Part shown: positions 7,050-14,640 of the stretch, one piece after another | Position numbering within the stretch: the first letter of the stretch is position 1 | Layout of the letters: every line of letters begins with the position of its first letter | Assembly (NCBI GenBank): GCA_938027385.1 | Contig: CALJBF010000259.1 | Span: 1-15,205 of the forward strand | Direction of reading: 5' to 3' | Source of the DNA: an uncultured Porphyromonadaceae bacterium | GTDB lineage: Bacteria > Bacteroidota > Bacteroidia > Bacteroidales > Muribaculaceae | DNA length: 15,205 bases | The notes under the pieces: model-generated | Told to the model about the DNA's origin: nothing | Database searches by the model: none | The model's input: only the letters and a program-made list of their open reading frames with translations | Position numbers and translations under genes: made by a program

Positions 7050-9236
7050 ATGAAAAGAATCTGTACAATTGTCATGGGATTCGCGGCTGTGGCGGCATAC
7101 GCCGGCACACCGATTAACCCGCTGGCGTTAAAAGCTGCCGCCAGTCCCGGCGTGACCATCTACGAGGATTTCGAAGGGAAAGCCTCGGCAACCGACAATG
7201 TCAACTGGCTACCAGACGGCTGGACACGCGAATCGAAAGGCGCTGTAAACGCCGCTACCAACCCGGAAGCCACCTGGCAGATAACAGGCGCCCTGACATA
7301 CGCACCGTTCCCCAACGGTTCATATTTTGCAAAAGTGATGTATCCCATGGGGAATGTCGTCGAACAGGACGAATGGCTCGTGTCTCCCGAGTTCACTGTA
7401 CCGGCCGGCGCTGAACTGTCGTTCTGCGAGGAACACAACGCACCATATCTGTTCATCATAGACAGCGAACATGTGAACTTCAACGAAGGAACATGGATCT
7501 CGCAGGAGATTTCGGCCACACTGCAGCTTTACTATAGCGTTGACGGGGGCGAATGGCAGAAGATATGGGATGCCGCCGACCAGTATATCGGCATGTCATA
7601 CCTCGAGATGTACGACGTCGTCTCTGACAGGCTTAATCCGCGCTCATTCTCTCTGGCAGATTACGCCGGAAAGAATATGAAGATAGCCTTCAGATATGTG
7701 GGCAAAGACGGCGATATCGTCGCCATCGACGATGTGCGTGTAGGCATGCCTGCACCCAGTGCCAAATACACGCTGCCCGTCTCGACCCTCTACACCGGTT
7801 TCGCATACGAAAGCAACTGGACTATGCCCAACGATATTCTGGCGGTATATCCTGCATTCGAGGACCTCTGTCTTGAGGTAGCGAATCCCGGCGACGGCAC
7901 CACTTATACCTGGAGCTACATCCAGCCCGGCACATCCACACAGATTGAGACCAAAACCGGAACCTCGTTCGCCGAACTCTATACACCCAACTTCGAATCA
8001 GAGGCTACCTCGATCAAGAGCCTCTATAACTTCCCCCTGCTCAGAGCCGAGTCTCAGGGCGTGACATCAACCTACACGCCCGAGATATCGGCATTCCAGG
8101 TCGGTGGCCAGCCTATGATACGCCAGGGCGAGAACAGCATCCGCCTCGGACTGCTCCCGTTCAATGTAGACCAGGCCGACATGGACATCTACACCGTCGA
8201 GCCTTACGATTTCGGAGAACCCTCAATCCCCATCTTCGGCTACAACAACCGCGCTAACGAGTGGTGGACGAACCACTATTTCAACGGTGAGGCAGGTCCT
8301 GACCAGTCATGCCGCATCGTCTCGTTGCTCAACTACATCTTCCCTACAGAGAAACCTCTGGTAGTGGACAGCGCATGGCTGCTTGCAAAAGGCAAGATCG
8401 GTGCAGATGCCCTCTTCATGGCCGAAATCGTAAAACTCAACGAGGATTTCATAGAAGATGAGGTCATTGCCACAGGTACAATCAAGGGGTCTGACATGAC
8501 ATTCTCAGAGGGTGGCATGCAGGATTACTACAATATCCATTTCGAGTTTGATACTCCGGCGGTCATCTCGACAGCAGGGGCTCCGGCCTATATCATCCGC
8601 ATAACAGGGTTCAACAGCGACAAGGTGGAATATTTCGCACCTGAGATGCAGACTGTTCCCGACGATTCGGGACTATGCCTCGGTTTCATTCAGGCCGAGA
8701 TCACGGGCCCGGGCCAGTCAGGCATCAGCAACTTCCCGGTGGCTAACTTCACGAACGAAGACGGCCAGGAGATGTGGTGTGCCTTCGCCATCAATCTGGG
8801 AGGCACTTACGCATACCTCGAACGCGGCGCGATAACCGACGTGCTGCCCGAGATTACCGACGCCGTGCGCACAGTGGAAATCCCCCTCATAAGCTACTAC
8901 GACGGCTCTGAGATTACCGTCGATGTACGCAAAGGATTCGACGCACAGGTTACAGGCCGTTTCAACAACGCCAAACTGACCATCACTGCAGTCGACGGCG
9001 CTTCTGACGGTGAATTCGACGCCACCCTCAACGCCCACGGCGTAGAGTTGAAGGTTCCCTTCAAGGTTTCGGGCATCGCCGCTATCGACGAAGTCGCATC
9101 TGACACCACCTACGAGGTAACAGGCATATATACCGTCGACGGTCGCATGCTCCCGACCGTATCGGTTGCATCGCTCCCCGCAGGCATCTATGTGGTGCGC
9201 TATGCCGACGGCAAAGCCGCCAAGATCATCCGCTGA
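7050..9236 (+). CDS. Secreted protein with choice-of-anchor-J-like domain and putative T9SS sorting tail
   Basis: A 728-residue protein. A short signal peptide (basic K2-R3, hydrophobic core, cleavage probably after A18 in AYA) shows export. Residues of about 38-232 look like a choice-of-anchor J / cleaved-adhesin type jelly roll: it opens with YEDFEG, continues with LPDGWTRES and EDEWLVSPEF-like segments (here QDEWLVSPEF), and ends with a FRYVGKDGDIVAIDDVRVG stretch. The central part (about 235-685) I do not recognise; it is rich in aromatic and acidic residues as expected of beta-rich surface proteins. The last 42 residues (GIYTVDGRML ... LPAGIYVVRYADGK ... KIIR) match the type A sorting domain used by the type IX secretion system in Bacteroidota, so the protein is probably delivered to the cell surface or released. 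Possible roles include adhesion or glycan binding, but nothing visible decides this. It stands alone, between its own promoter and a terminator. Confidence 0.8.
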   Translation: MKRICTIVMGFAAVAAYAGTPINPLALKAAASPGVTIYEDFEGKASATDNVNWLPDGWTRESKGAVNAATNPEATWQITGALTYAPFPNGSYFAKVMYPMGNVVEQDEWLVSPEFTVPAGAELSFCEEHNAPYLFIIDSEHVNFNEGTWISQEISATLQLYYSVDGGEWQKIWDAADQYIGMSYLEMYDVVSDRLNPRSFSLADYAGKNMKIAFRYVGKDGDIVAIDDVRVGMPAPSAKYTLPVSTLYTGFAYESNWTMPNDILAVYPAFEDLCLEVANPGDGTTYTWSYIQPGTSTQIETKTGTSFAELYTPNFESEATSIKSLYNFPLLRAESQGVTSTYTPEISAFQVGGQPMIRQGENSIRLGLLPFNVDQADMDIYTVEPYDFGEPSIPIFGYNNRANEWWTNHYFNGEAGPDQSCRIVSLLNYIFPTEKPLVVDSAWLLAKGKIGADALFMAEIVKLNEDFIEDEVIATGTIKGSDMTFSEGGMQDYYNIHFEFDTPAVISTAGAPAYIIRITGFNSDKVEYFAPEMQTVPDDSGLCLGFIQAEITGPGQSGISNFPVANFTNEDGQEMWCAFAINLGGTYAYLERGAITDVLPEITDAVRTVEIPLISYYDGSEITVDVRKGFDAQVTGRFNNAKLTITAVDGASDGEFDATLNAHGVELKVPFKVSGIAAIDEVASDTTYEVTGIYTVDGRMLPTVSVASLPAGIYVVRYADGKAAKIIR

Positions 9237-9250
9237 TCTCCCCACAACCC

Positions 9251-9308
9251 ACATAAGTAACATAAGTCACATAAGTAACATACGTTACATAAGTCACATA
9301 AGTTACAT
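9251..9308. repeat. 9-bp tandem repeat array (six copies plus a partial one)
   Basis: The unit ACATAAGTN is repeated head to tail at 9251, 9260, 9269, 9278, 9287 and 9296, followed by ACAT at 9305-9308. The last base of the unit varies (A, C, A, T, C, T), and the fourth copy reads ACATACGTT. The array lies 14 nt after the stop of the secreted-protein gene and just before its terminator. A length of nine bases keeps any overlapping frame open, which produces a spurious cysteine-rich frame on the minus strand; I do not consider that a gene. Confidence 0.9.
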
Positions 9309-9321
9309 CCCCCATTAGCAC

Positions 9322-9364
9322 ACAGCGGCGGGTCCCTTTCAGGGAACCCGCCGCTGTTGTGTTT
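9322..9364 (+). terminator. Terminator of the secreted-protein gene (convergent junction)
   Basis: Bases 9322-9333 pair perfectly with 9346-9357 (12 bp); after a bulged A at 9345 four more pairs (9334-9337 with 9341-9344) close a 3-nt loop. A T-rich tail (TTGTGTTT) follows on the plus strand. The element also lies just beyond the stop of the minus-strand gene, but no T-tract follows in that direction, so it suits the plus strand best. Confidence 0.8.
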
Positions 9365-9378
9365 AAATGAAACGGCTT

Positions 9379-9894
9379 TCATATCGCCTTCTCAAGTCTC
9401 AGCAGAAATTCTTTAACCGGCAGGCCACCGCCGTAGCCCGTCAGCGTGCCGTCACTACCTATCACCCGGTGACATGGCGCGAAGATGGATATGGAATTGG
9501 CGCCATGGGCGTTGGCCACGGCACGCACGGCCTTTGGCATGCCTATATGCCAGGCAAGCTCGCCGTATGACACAGTTTGGCCGAACGGGATGGTGAGGAG
9601 GGCATCCCATACCGTTTTCTGGAACTCGGTGCCGGCAAACAGCAGCGGCACATCGAATTCCCGCCGTTTCCCGGCAAAGTATTCGTCAAGTTGGGCGATG
9701 GCCATCTCTATCACTGCCGATAGTCCTTCTGAAAACATGGCATGGAGAACCCGGCACAGCCTGTGATTCACATGCCCGCGATATTTTTCACTCTGCCAGT
9801 CGGAAAGACACAGCCTGTCGCCGAACGAACCAAGCAAAAGCCTTCCGCATGGCGTCGCATATTCCCTCGTTATTATCCGGTTCATTTCCTCCAT
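9379..9894 (-). CDS. ogt: Methylated-DNA--[protein]-cysteine S-methyltransferase
   Basis: A 171-residue suicide repair protein that transfers the alkyl group from O6-alkylguanine in DNA to its own cysteine. The C-terminal domain has all key elements: PCHRVIG with acceptor C141, the asparagine hinge N133 eight residues before it, the arginine finger R124 seventeen residues before it, and the helix-turn-helix segment FGQTVSYGELA. The acceptor is preceded by SISIFAP, slightly unlike the usual IAIIVP, but the PCHRV box is intact. There is no Ada-type N-terminal regulatory domain, so this is the stand-alone Ogt/Ada-C form. Translation may start at 9894 or at the ATG three codons later (9885), which has GGAGG close upstream. 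Its probable promoter lies in the terminator of the upstream peptidase gene. Confidence 0.93.
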   Translation of the reverse strand: MEEMNRIITREYATPCGRLLLGSFGDRLCLSDWQSEKYRGHVNHRLCRVLHAMFSEGLSAVIEMAIAQLDEYFAGKRREFDVPLLFAGTEFQKTVWDALLTIPFGQTVSYGELAWHIGMPKAVRAVANAHGANSISIFAPCHRVIGSDGTLTGYGGGLPVKEFLLRLEKAI

Positions 9895-9920
9895 AACCGT
9901 TAGTTTTGAATCTACGGATG

Positions 9921-9951
9921 TAAAGTTACAAGTTAATTCTGTAAATAAAAA
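9921..9951 (-). promoter_or_regulatory. Probable promoter of the methyltransferase gene
   Basis: Read on the minus strand, TAACTTTA (9928-9921) lies 19 nt after TTTT (9951-9948). Each box differs from the Bacteroidota consensus TTTG / TAnnTTTG in its last base. The -33 box falls on the base of the terminator stem and the start of its T-tract. The start codon is about 20 nt beyond the expected initiation point. Confidence 0.45.
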
Positions 9952-9988
9952 TATCTGTCAACGTCCCGGAGGGATGCCGACAGATATT
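9942..9988 (-). terminator. Intrinsic terminator of the M3 peptidase gene
   Basis: On the minus strand AATATCTGTC (9988-9979) pairs with GACAGATATT (9959-9950). The stem continues with two G-T pairs, a C-G pair, one mismatch and four more pairs to a 3-nt loop, and is followed by TTTTATTTA. It begins 51 nt after the peptidase stop codon. Confidence 0.85.
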
Positions 9989-10039
9989 CTTGAAAATTTT
10001 CAAATCAGACCGCGCTAATGTCGGTCTTTTCTCGGTGTG

Positions 10040-12196
10040 TCAGTCTTTCTTTGTGAGGGGTGTCTTGTCGAGGGGCGGGAGGATGCCGTCGCGGCGCAGA
10101 AGGGCGTCGATGGTGGGATCCTGGCCGCGGAAACGGCGGTACAGCTCATCAGGAGCCTCCGAGCCGCCGCGCTCAAGCACATTGTGGCGGAAAGCGGCAG
10201 CTGTCTCGGGATTGAAGATGCCCTCTTCCTTGAACTTGGCGAAAGCGTCGGCGTCGAGCACCTCGGCCCACTTGTAGGAGTAATACCCTGCGGCATACCC
10301 GCCGGCGAAGATATGGCTGAACTGGGGTGAGGTCATCGTGCCATCGACCGGAGCGAAGATAGCCACGTCGGCTGTGGCGGCACGCTCGAAGGCGGCGGGG
10401 TCGGCCACGGCGGCAGAGTCGGTGATTGTGTGCCATGCCATATCGTTGTAGCCGAACGCCAGCTGACGCATGCATGCGTATGCGGCCCCGAACTGCGACG
10501 ATTTCACAATCTTGTCGATAAGCTCGGCGGGAATGGGCTCGCCTGTCTGGTAATGCGTGGCGAAGGTCTTGAGGAATTCAGGCTCGGTAAGATAGTTCTC
10601 GTTGAACTGCGAGGGGAGCTCGACAAAGTCACGGTAGACGTTGGTGCCCGCGGTCGACGAATACTCGCACTGCGACAGCAGACCGTGCAGAGCGTGGCCG
10701 AACTCATGGAGGAATGTCTCTACCTCGTATGGTGTGAGCAGTGACGGACGGTCGGTCGTGGGCTTGGTGAAGTTCATCACGATCGACACCTGGGGGCGCA
10801 CATCCTTGCCGTCGGCATCGTGGTGCTGGGTACGGAACTCGGTCATCCAGGCGCCGGGACGTTTCGACTCACGGGGGAAGAAATCGGTGTAGATCACGCC
10901 GATGAACTTGCCGTCGGCATCGCTCACGTCAAACGCACGCACATCGGGGTGATAAGGCTCGATGGTGGTGTTGGGCGTGAATGTGAGGCCGTAGAGCTTT
11001 GTGGCCAGACCGAACACACCGTTGATCACGTTGTCAAGCTCGAAATAGGGGCGCAGAGCCTCTTCATCGTATGAATAGCGGGCGTTCTTGAGCAGATTGG
11101 CGTAATACGAGTAATCCCACGGATTGAGGGTCACCGGTTTTCCCTCCACCTCGGATGCGTATGCGGTCAGCTCGGCCATCTCGCGGTCGAGTGCCGGGCG
11201 GTAAGCGTCGCGTAGCTGGTCAAGGAGCTTGTAGACATTCTCGGGTGTGCGCGCCATGGTGCGTTTCAGCGAGTGCTCGGCGTATGTCTCGGCGCCGAGC
11301 AGATTGGCGATCTGCAGACGCAGAGAGGCGATCTTCTGCATTACCGGCAGGTTAGAGAACTCACCTTTGGTGTTGCGAGACGAGTAGAGGCGGTAAAGTT
11401 TTTCGCGCAGGTCGGGGCGCTGCGAATATTTCATGAACGCCATGTAGGTGGGCTGCGCCAGGGTGAACAGATACTCACCTTTGCGACCCTTATCGGCGGC
11501 AAGTTCGGCAGCCTCGGTGACAATCCCTTCGGGGAGGCCGGCCAGGTCATCTTTCGTCAGCCAGAACTCATAGGTGTTGAGCTCTTTGAGCACGTTCTGG
11601 CCGAAGATGGTGGTCTGCTCTGAAAGCTCCGACGACAGACGGCGGAATGTCTCGCGGTCGGCACCCTTGAGGTCTGCGCCCGAGAGGGCGAACGAGTCGT
11701 AGGTCTTCTGCAGCAGGGTCTTTTGCTCGGGCGTGAGGGTGAGCTTGTCGCGGTTGTCATATACGGCTTTCACGCGCTCCCATAGTTTCTCATTGAGGAT
11801 GATAGAGGTGCCGTAGTCAGAAAGTTTCGGGGTCACGCGCATGGAAATATCCATCATCTCGGGGTCAGAGTCAGCCTCAAGAAGATTGAAGAATACATTC
11901 GTCACGCGGTCGAGATCCTGCCCGGCGCGTTCGAGGGCCACGATGGTGTTCTCGAATGTCGGAGCCTCGGGGTTAGAGGTGATGGCGTCGATGTCGGCCA
12001 GACCTTTCCTGATGCCGTTGTCGATAGCCGGCTCATAGTCTGCGTTTGTGATCTTAGAGAATGGCGGGGTGTTGTGAGTTGTCGCGAAAACACTCTCAAA
12101 CACAGCGCCCGGGGTTGACGTCCCGGTCTGGGGCGCCGTCTGAGCATGTGTCATAAGCGTTGATGCGGCCGCAATGGCCATAAGATACTTTTTCAT
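10040..12196 (-). CDS. dcp: Exported M3 family zinc metallopeptidase (peptidyl-dipeptidase Dcp-like)
   Basis: A 718-residue protein from the ATG at 12196. The first 18 residues (MKKYLMAIAAASTLMTHA) form a signal peptide with probable cleavage before Q19, so the enzyme is expected in the periplasm, where Dcp-type peptidases remove C-terminal dipeptides from oligopeptides. The catalytic zinc site is intact: H497-E498-F-G-H501 within FLHEFGHALHG, and the third ligand E526 in FVELPSQF, 29 residues after the first histidine as in thimet oligopeptidase. The substrate-binding C-terminal region (SHIFAGGYAAGYYSYKWAE) is typical of the Dcp/oligopeptidase A branch. A longer reading frame begins at 12247, but that ATG overlaps the promoter box at 12245-12252 and would bury the signal peptide, so it was not chosen. 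Oligopeptidase A is the main alternative, but that enzyme is cytoplasmic and lacks a signal peptide. Confidence 0.93.
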   Translation of the reverse strand: MKKYLMAIAAASTLMTHAQTAPQTGTSTPGAVFESVFATTHNTPPFSKITNADYEPAIDNGIRKGLADIDAITSNPEAPTFENTIVALERAGQDLDRVTNVFFNLLEADSDPEMMDISMRVTPKLSDYGTSIILNEKLWERVKAVYDNRDKLTLTPEQKTLLQKTYDSFALSGADLKGADRETFRRLSSELSEQTTIFGQNVLKELNTYEFWLTKDDLAGLPEGIVTEAAELAADKGRKGEYLFTLAQPTYMAFMKYSQRPDLREKLYRLYSSRNTKGEFSNLPVMQKIASLRLQIANLLGAETYAEHSLKRTMARTPENVYKLLDQLRDAYRPALDREMAELTAYASEVEGKPVTLNPWDYSYYANLLKNARYSYDEEALRPYFELDNVINGVFGLATKLYGLTFTPNTTIEPYHPDVRAFDVSDADGKFIGVIYTDFFPRESKRPGAWMTEFRTQHHDADGKDVRPQVSIVMNFTKPTTDRPSLLTPYEVETFLHEFGHALHGLLSQCEYSSTAGTNVYRDFVELPSQFNENYLTEPEFLKTFATHYQTGEPIPAELIDKIVKSSQFGAAYACMRQLAFGYNDMAWHTITDSAAVADPAAFERAATADVAIFAPVDGTMTSPQFSHIFAGGYAAGYYSYKWAEVLDADAFAKFKEEGIFNPETAAAFRHNVLERGGSEAPDELYRRFRGQDPTIDALLRRDGILPPLDKTPLTKKD

Positions 12197-12244
12197 ATAA
12201 TGTAATTGATGTATTTCTAACGTGATGCAGAAACGTGTATTATG

Positions 12245-12252
12245 CAAATTTA
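12245..12252 (-). promoter_or_regulatory. Promoter box (-7) of the M3 peptidase gene
   Basis: The minus strand reads TAAATTTG here, a full match to TAnnTTTG. A TTTG lies 23 nt upstream, wider than the usual 19-21. The expected leader is about 45 nt. The element is back to back with the promoter of the thioesterase gene in a 114-nt divergent intergenic region. Confidence 0.6.
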
Positions 12253-12261
12253 CGATTTTGT

Positions 12262-12292
12262 TTTGAAATCCGAGGCAAATGGGCTAACTTTG
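12262..12292 (+). promoter_or_regulatory. Promoter of the thioesterase-dprA gene cluster
   Basis: TTTG at 12262-12265 and TAACTTTG at 12285-12292 are separated by exactly 19 nt, a complete match to the Bacteroidota consensus. Transcription should start around 12298, leaving a leader of only about a dozen bases before the ATG at 12311. No further promoter of this kind was seen in the gaps between the four downstream genes. Confidence 0.8.
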
Positions 12293-12310
12293 GTGTAGAC
12301 AAAAGCCGTT

Positions 12311-12724
12311 ATGACAGAAGAAATCCACAGCTACATATATGAGCTTGAGATGAAAGTGCGTGACTATGAGATTGATTCACAAGGCATAGTCAACAACGCC
12401 AACTATCTGCACTATCTTGAGCACACCCGCCACGAATTCTGCGAGCAGGCGGGCATCTCGTTCGCCGGAATGCAGAAACAGGGTATAGACCCGGTCGTGA
12501 GCCGCATCGAGATAGACTATCTGACCCCTCTGCATCTGGCCGAGAAGTTCAGGAGCTGTCTGTGGCTTGAGCGCCGCGGCCCGCGGTTCCTGTTTCATCA
12601 GGATATCTTCAACGCCGCGGGCAAACCGGTCGTAAAGGCCAAGGTTTCTGTCGTGGCGCTTGAAAACGGACGGCTGACACGCGGCGAAACTCTGGCGGAG
12701 ATATTCGCCGGAGTGATTGACTGA
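12311..12724 (+). CDS. Acyl-CoA thioesterase, hotdog fold (4HBT/YbgC-like)
   Basis: A 137-residue single hotdog-domain protein, the usual size of the 4-hydroxybenzoyl-CoA thioesterase family. The N-terminal signature is present: V16-R-D-Y-E-I-D22-S-Q-G25-I-V-N-N-A-N-Y32, where D22 occupies the place of the catalytic aspartate and the following G-x-V-x-N-x-x-Y helix contacts the CoA thioester. It should hydrolyse acyl-CoA or acyl-ACP thioesters in the cytoplasm; the natural substrate cannot be read from the sequence. It is the first gene after a clear promoter. The dprA gene begins 30 nt after the stop and happens to be in the same reading frame, separated by the TGA at 12722-12724. Confidence 0.88.
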   Translation: MTEEIHSYIYELEMKVRDYEIDSQGIVNNANYLHYLEHTRHEFCEQAGISFAGMQKQGIDPVVSRIEIDYLTPLHLAEKFRSCLWLERRGPRFLFHQDIFNAAGKPVVKAKVSVVALENGRLTRGETLAEIFAGVID

Positions 12725-12754
12725 ACGGCCGACTCTTTCCACCCCCCTGCACCG

Positions 12755-13663
12755 ATGCGCACACGAATCTACGACATACAGACCGTCGAGGTGTCAGACA
12801 GCCGCTACCCGCGCCGTCTGACACAGGCCGGCGTGACAGCGGCGCTGTATATGCGCGGCGATACCGACCTGAACCGGCGCCATGTCGTGGCCATAGTGGG
12901 AACGAGGTCGGCCACAGTCTATGCGTCAGAGGTCATTAACCGCATCGTGAAGGATCTCGCCGAGAGGCTCGACAGCCTGCTCATAGTGAGCGGACTGGCC
13001 ATCGGGTGTGACTCGATGGCACACCGCGCCGCCTTAGAGGCCGGGGTACCCACCGTGGGGGTGCTCGCACATGGACTCGACACGCTCTACCCGTCGCAGA
13101 ACCGCCACCTTGCCGAACGCATGATGGCCGACGGCGGCGCGCTGATAAGCCAGTATCAGGCAGGTACGCGCATGTTCCGCGGCAATTTCCTGGCCCGCAA
13201 CAAGATCATCGCCGGCATAAGCGACTGTGTGATCGTGGCCGAATCGGCGGCCGACCACGGAGGCGCACTGCACACGGCCCGGTACGCCCGACGCGCCGGG
13301 CGCGAGGTGTTTGCCGTGCCGGGGCGCCTTGGCGACACCTACAGCGGGGGCTGCAACATGCTCATCGCCGAAGGAACGGCGCGCCTGACTACCGGCGCCG
13401 CCGACATCATCAGTGCCATGAGGTGGCACGGTAAAGACACCCCACTCCCCCAGCCCGGCCTGTTCGACAACGAGCCACAGGGGCCCGCGGCCACGATAGC
13501 GGCTTATCTGAGGCAGCACGGCGGCGAGCAGACCGCCGACCGCATGGCCACAGACCTGGGGATGCCCACCGGCCAATTGCTGGCGCTCCTGATAGAAATG
13601 GAGTTCGACGGGCTCTTATCGGCCCTGCCCGGGAACCGCTACCGCCTGTGCAGCGTTAGATAA
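12755..13663 (+). CDS. dprA: Short DNA-processing protein DprA (Smf), without N-terminal SAM/HhH domain
   Basis: A 302-residue protein with the DprA Rossmann-like core at about residues 15-225 and a C-terminal winged-helix-like domain at about 245-300 (YLRQHGGEQTADRMATDLGM, then GLLSALPGNRYRL). DprA binds single-stranded DNA and loads RecA during uptake of transforming DNA. Recognisable signatures are VAIVGTRSAT (45-54), IVSGLAIGCDSMAH (77-90), LAHGLDTLYPSQN (104-116) and FLARNKIIAG (145-154). Typical DprA proteins are about 360-380 residues and begin with a SAM or helix-hairpin-helix region; here only some 15 residues precede the core. The preceding stop codon is in frame only 11 codons upstream, so no longer start exists. 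The usual GID of the SGxAxGID signature is GCD (C85). This may be a diverged paralogue with another role; a canonical dprA elsewhere in the genome would support that. Confidence 0.85.
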   Translation: MRTRIYDIQTVEVSDSRYPRRLTQAGVTAALYMRGDTDLNRRHVVAIVGTRSATVYASEVINRIVKDLAERLDSLLIVSGLAIGCDSMAHRAALEAGVPTVGVLAHGLDTLYPSQNRHLAERMMADGGALISQYQAGTRMFRGNFLARNKIIAGISDCVIVAESAADHGGALHTARYARRAGREVFAVPGRLGDTYSGGCNMLIAEGTARLTTGAADIISAMRWHGKDTPLPQPGLFDNEPQGPAATIAAYLRQHGGEQTADRMATDLGMPTGQLLALLIEMEFDGLLSALPGNRYRLCSVR

Positions 13664-13724
13664 TAAATACGACACATCATCATGCCGCCGGACTCTCCCC
13701 GTCGGCCAACATACATATCATTCC

Positions 13725-14600
13725 ATGGAAAAGAAAATCATAGCACCCTCAGAACTTATAATAAACCCCGACGGTTCGGTGTTTCACCTGCACCTGCGCC
13801 CCGAACAGCTCACTGACCGCATAATCCTGGTCGGCGACCCGGCACGCGTGAATATCGTGGCCGAACATTTCGACACACGCACATTCGAGGTGTCGTCGCG
13901 CGAGTTCCACACCATCGGCGGCACCTACAAGGGAAAGCCCATCATGTGCCTGTCGCACGGCATCGGCCCCGACAACATCGACATCGTGATCAACGAGCTC
14001 GACGCCCTGGCCAACATTGATTTCAACACGCGCGAGGTAAAAGGCGACCACCGGCAGCTCACAATGGTGCGCATAGGCACATCCGGAGCATTACAGCCCG
14101 AACTGATTGTAGGCACCCCGGTAATCGCCGAGAAAGCCATAGGTTTCGACGGCGTACTGAACTATTACGCCGGACGCAACGAGGTGGCCGACCTCGGTTT
14201 CGAGAAAGCGTTCTGCGACCACACCGGATGGAACCCGCTATGGGCCAAGCCCTATGTGGTGGATGCCGACGCCACGCTCGTAGACCAGATCGGCCGTGAC
14301 GACATGGTGCGCGGCAACACCATCTCGGCCGTCGGTTTCTATGGCCCGCAGGGACGCGAACTGCGTCTGCCTCTGGCCAACCCCGACCTCAACAGCCGCA
14401 TCGAGGAGTTCCGCTACAACGGCCGCAAGGTCACCAACTACGAGATGGAATCGGCCCCCCTGCAGGGTCTGGGACGCCTGATGGGGCACCGTGCCATGAC
14501 GGTATGCTCAATTATAGCAAACCGCATGCGCCACGACGTCACACCCAACTACAAGACCGCCATCCGCGATCTCATCGCCACCGTTCTCGACCGTATCTGA
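13725..14600 (+). CDS. udp: Nucleoside phosphorylase, uridine phosphorylase-like
   Basis: A 291-residue member of the PNP_UDP_1 (nucleoside phosphorylase I) family, which splits nucleosides with phosphate into base and (deoxy)ribose-1-phosphate for salvage in the cytoplasm. The phosphate-binding GDPAR loop is at residues 37-41 and the second phosphate contact is R116 in VRIGTSGALQP, matching R91 of the E. coli enzyme. The ribose-binding E240-M241-E242 lies in NYEMESAPL, almost as in E. coli uridine phosphorylase. The latter two motifs favour uridine over purine specificity, but substrate range is inferred, not shown. It is longer than the E. coli enzyme (253 residues), mainly because of an insertion near residues 95-112 (FNTREVKGDHRQL), so it belongs to a different subgroup. 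It follows dprA after 61 nt. Confidence 0.88.
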   Translation: MEKKIIAPSELIINPDGSVFHLHLRPEQLTDRIILVGDPARVNIVAEHFDTRTFEVSSREFHTIGGTYKGKPIMCLSHGIGPDNIDIVINELDALANIDFNTREVKGDHRQLTMVRIGTSGALQPELIVGTPVIAEKAIGFDGVLNYYAGRNEVADLGFEKAFCDHTGWNPLWAKPYVVDADATLVDQIGRDDMVRGNTISAVGFYGPQGRELRLPLANPDLNSRIEEFRYNGRKVTNYEMESAPLQGLGRLMGHRAMTVCSIIANRMRHDVTPNYKTAIRDLIATVLDRI

Positions 14601-14640
14601 CACGGACGCACCATTACCAGCTGTCATCACATTCCTGCCA

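Noticed and set aside
9200..9382. Small minus-strand frame encoding a cysteine/leucine-rich peptide
   Set aside because: It is the translation of the 9-bp tandem repeat and runs through the terminator and into neighbouring coding ends; no start context or family resemblance.
10007..10027. Small hairpin (6-bp stem) followed by TTTT on the plus strand
   Set aside because: No plus-strand gene ends here, the stem is short, and the stronger hairpin at 9950-9988 serves the minus-strand gene.
12197..12247. N-terminal extension of the M3 peptidase to the ATG at 12247
   Set aside because: It would place 17 residues before a good signal peptide, and the ATG overlaps the -7 promoter box.
12722..12757. 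Thioesterase and dprA as one gene split by a stop mutation
   Set aside because: They share a reading frame, but each is a complete domain of usual extent, the linker is only ten codons of low-complexity sequence, and dprA has its own ATG; the shared frame is probably chance.
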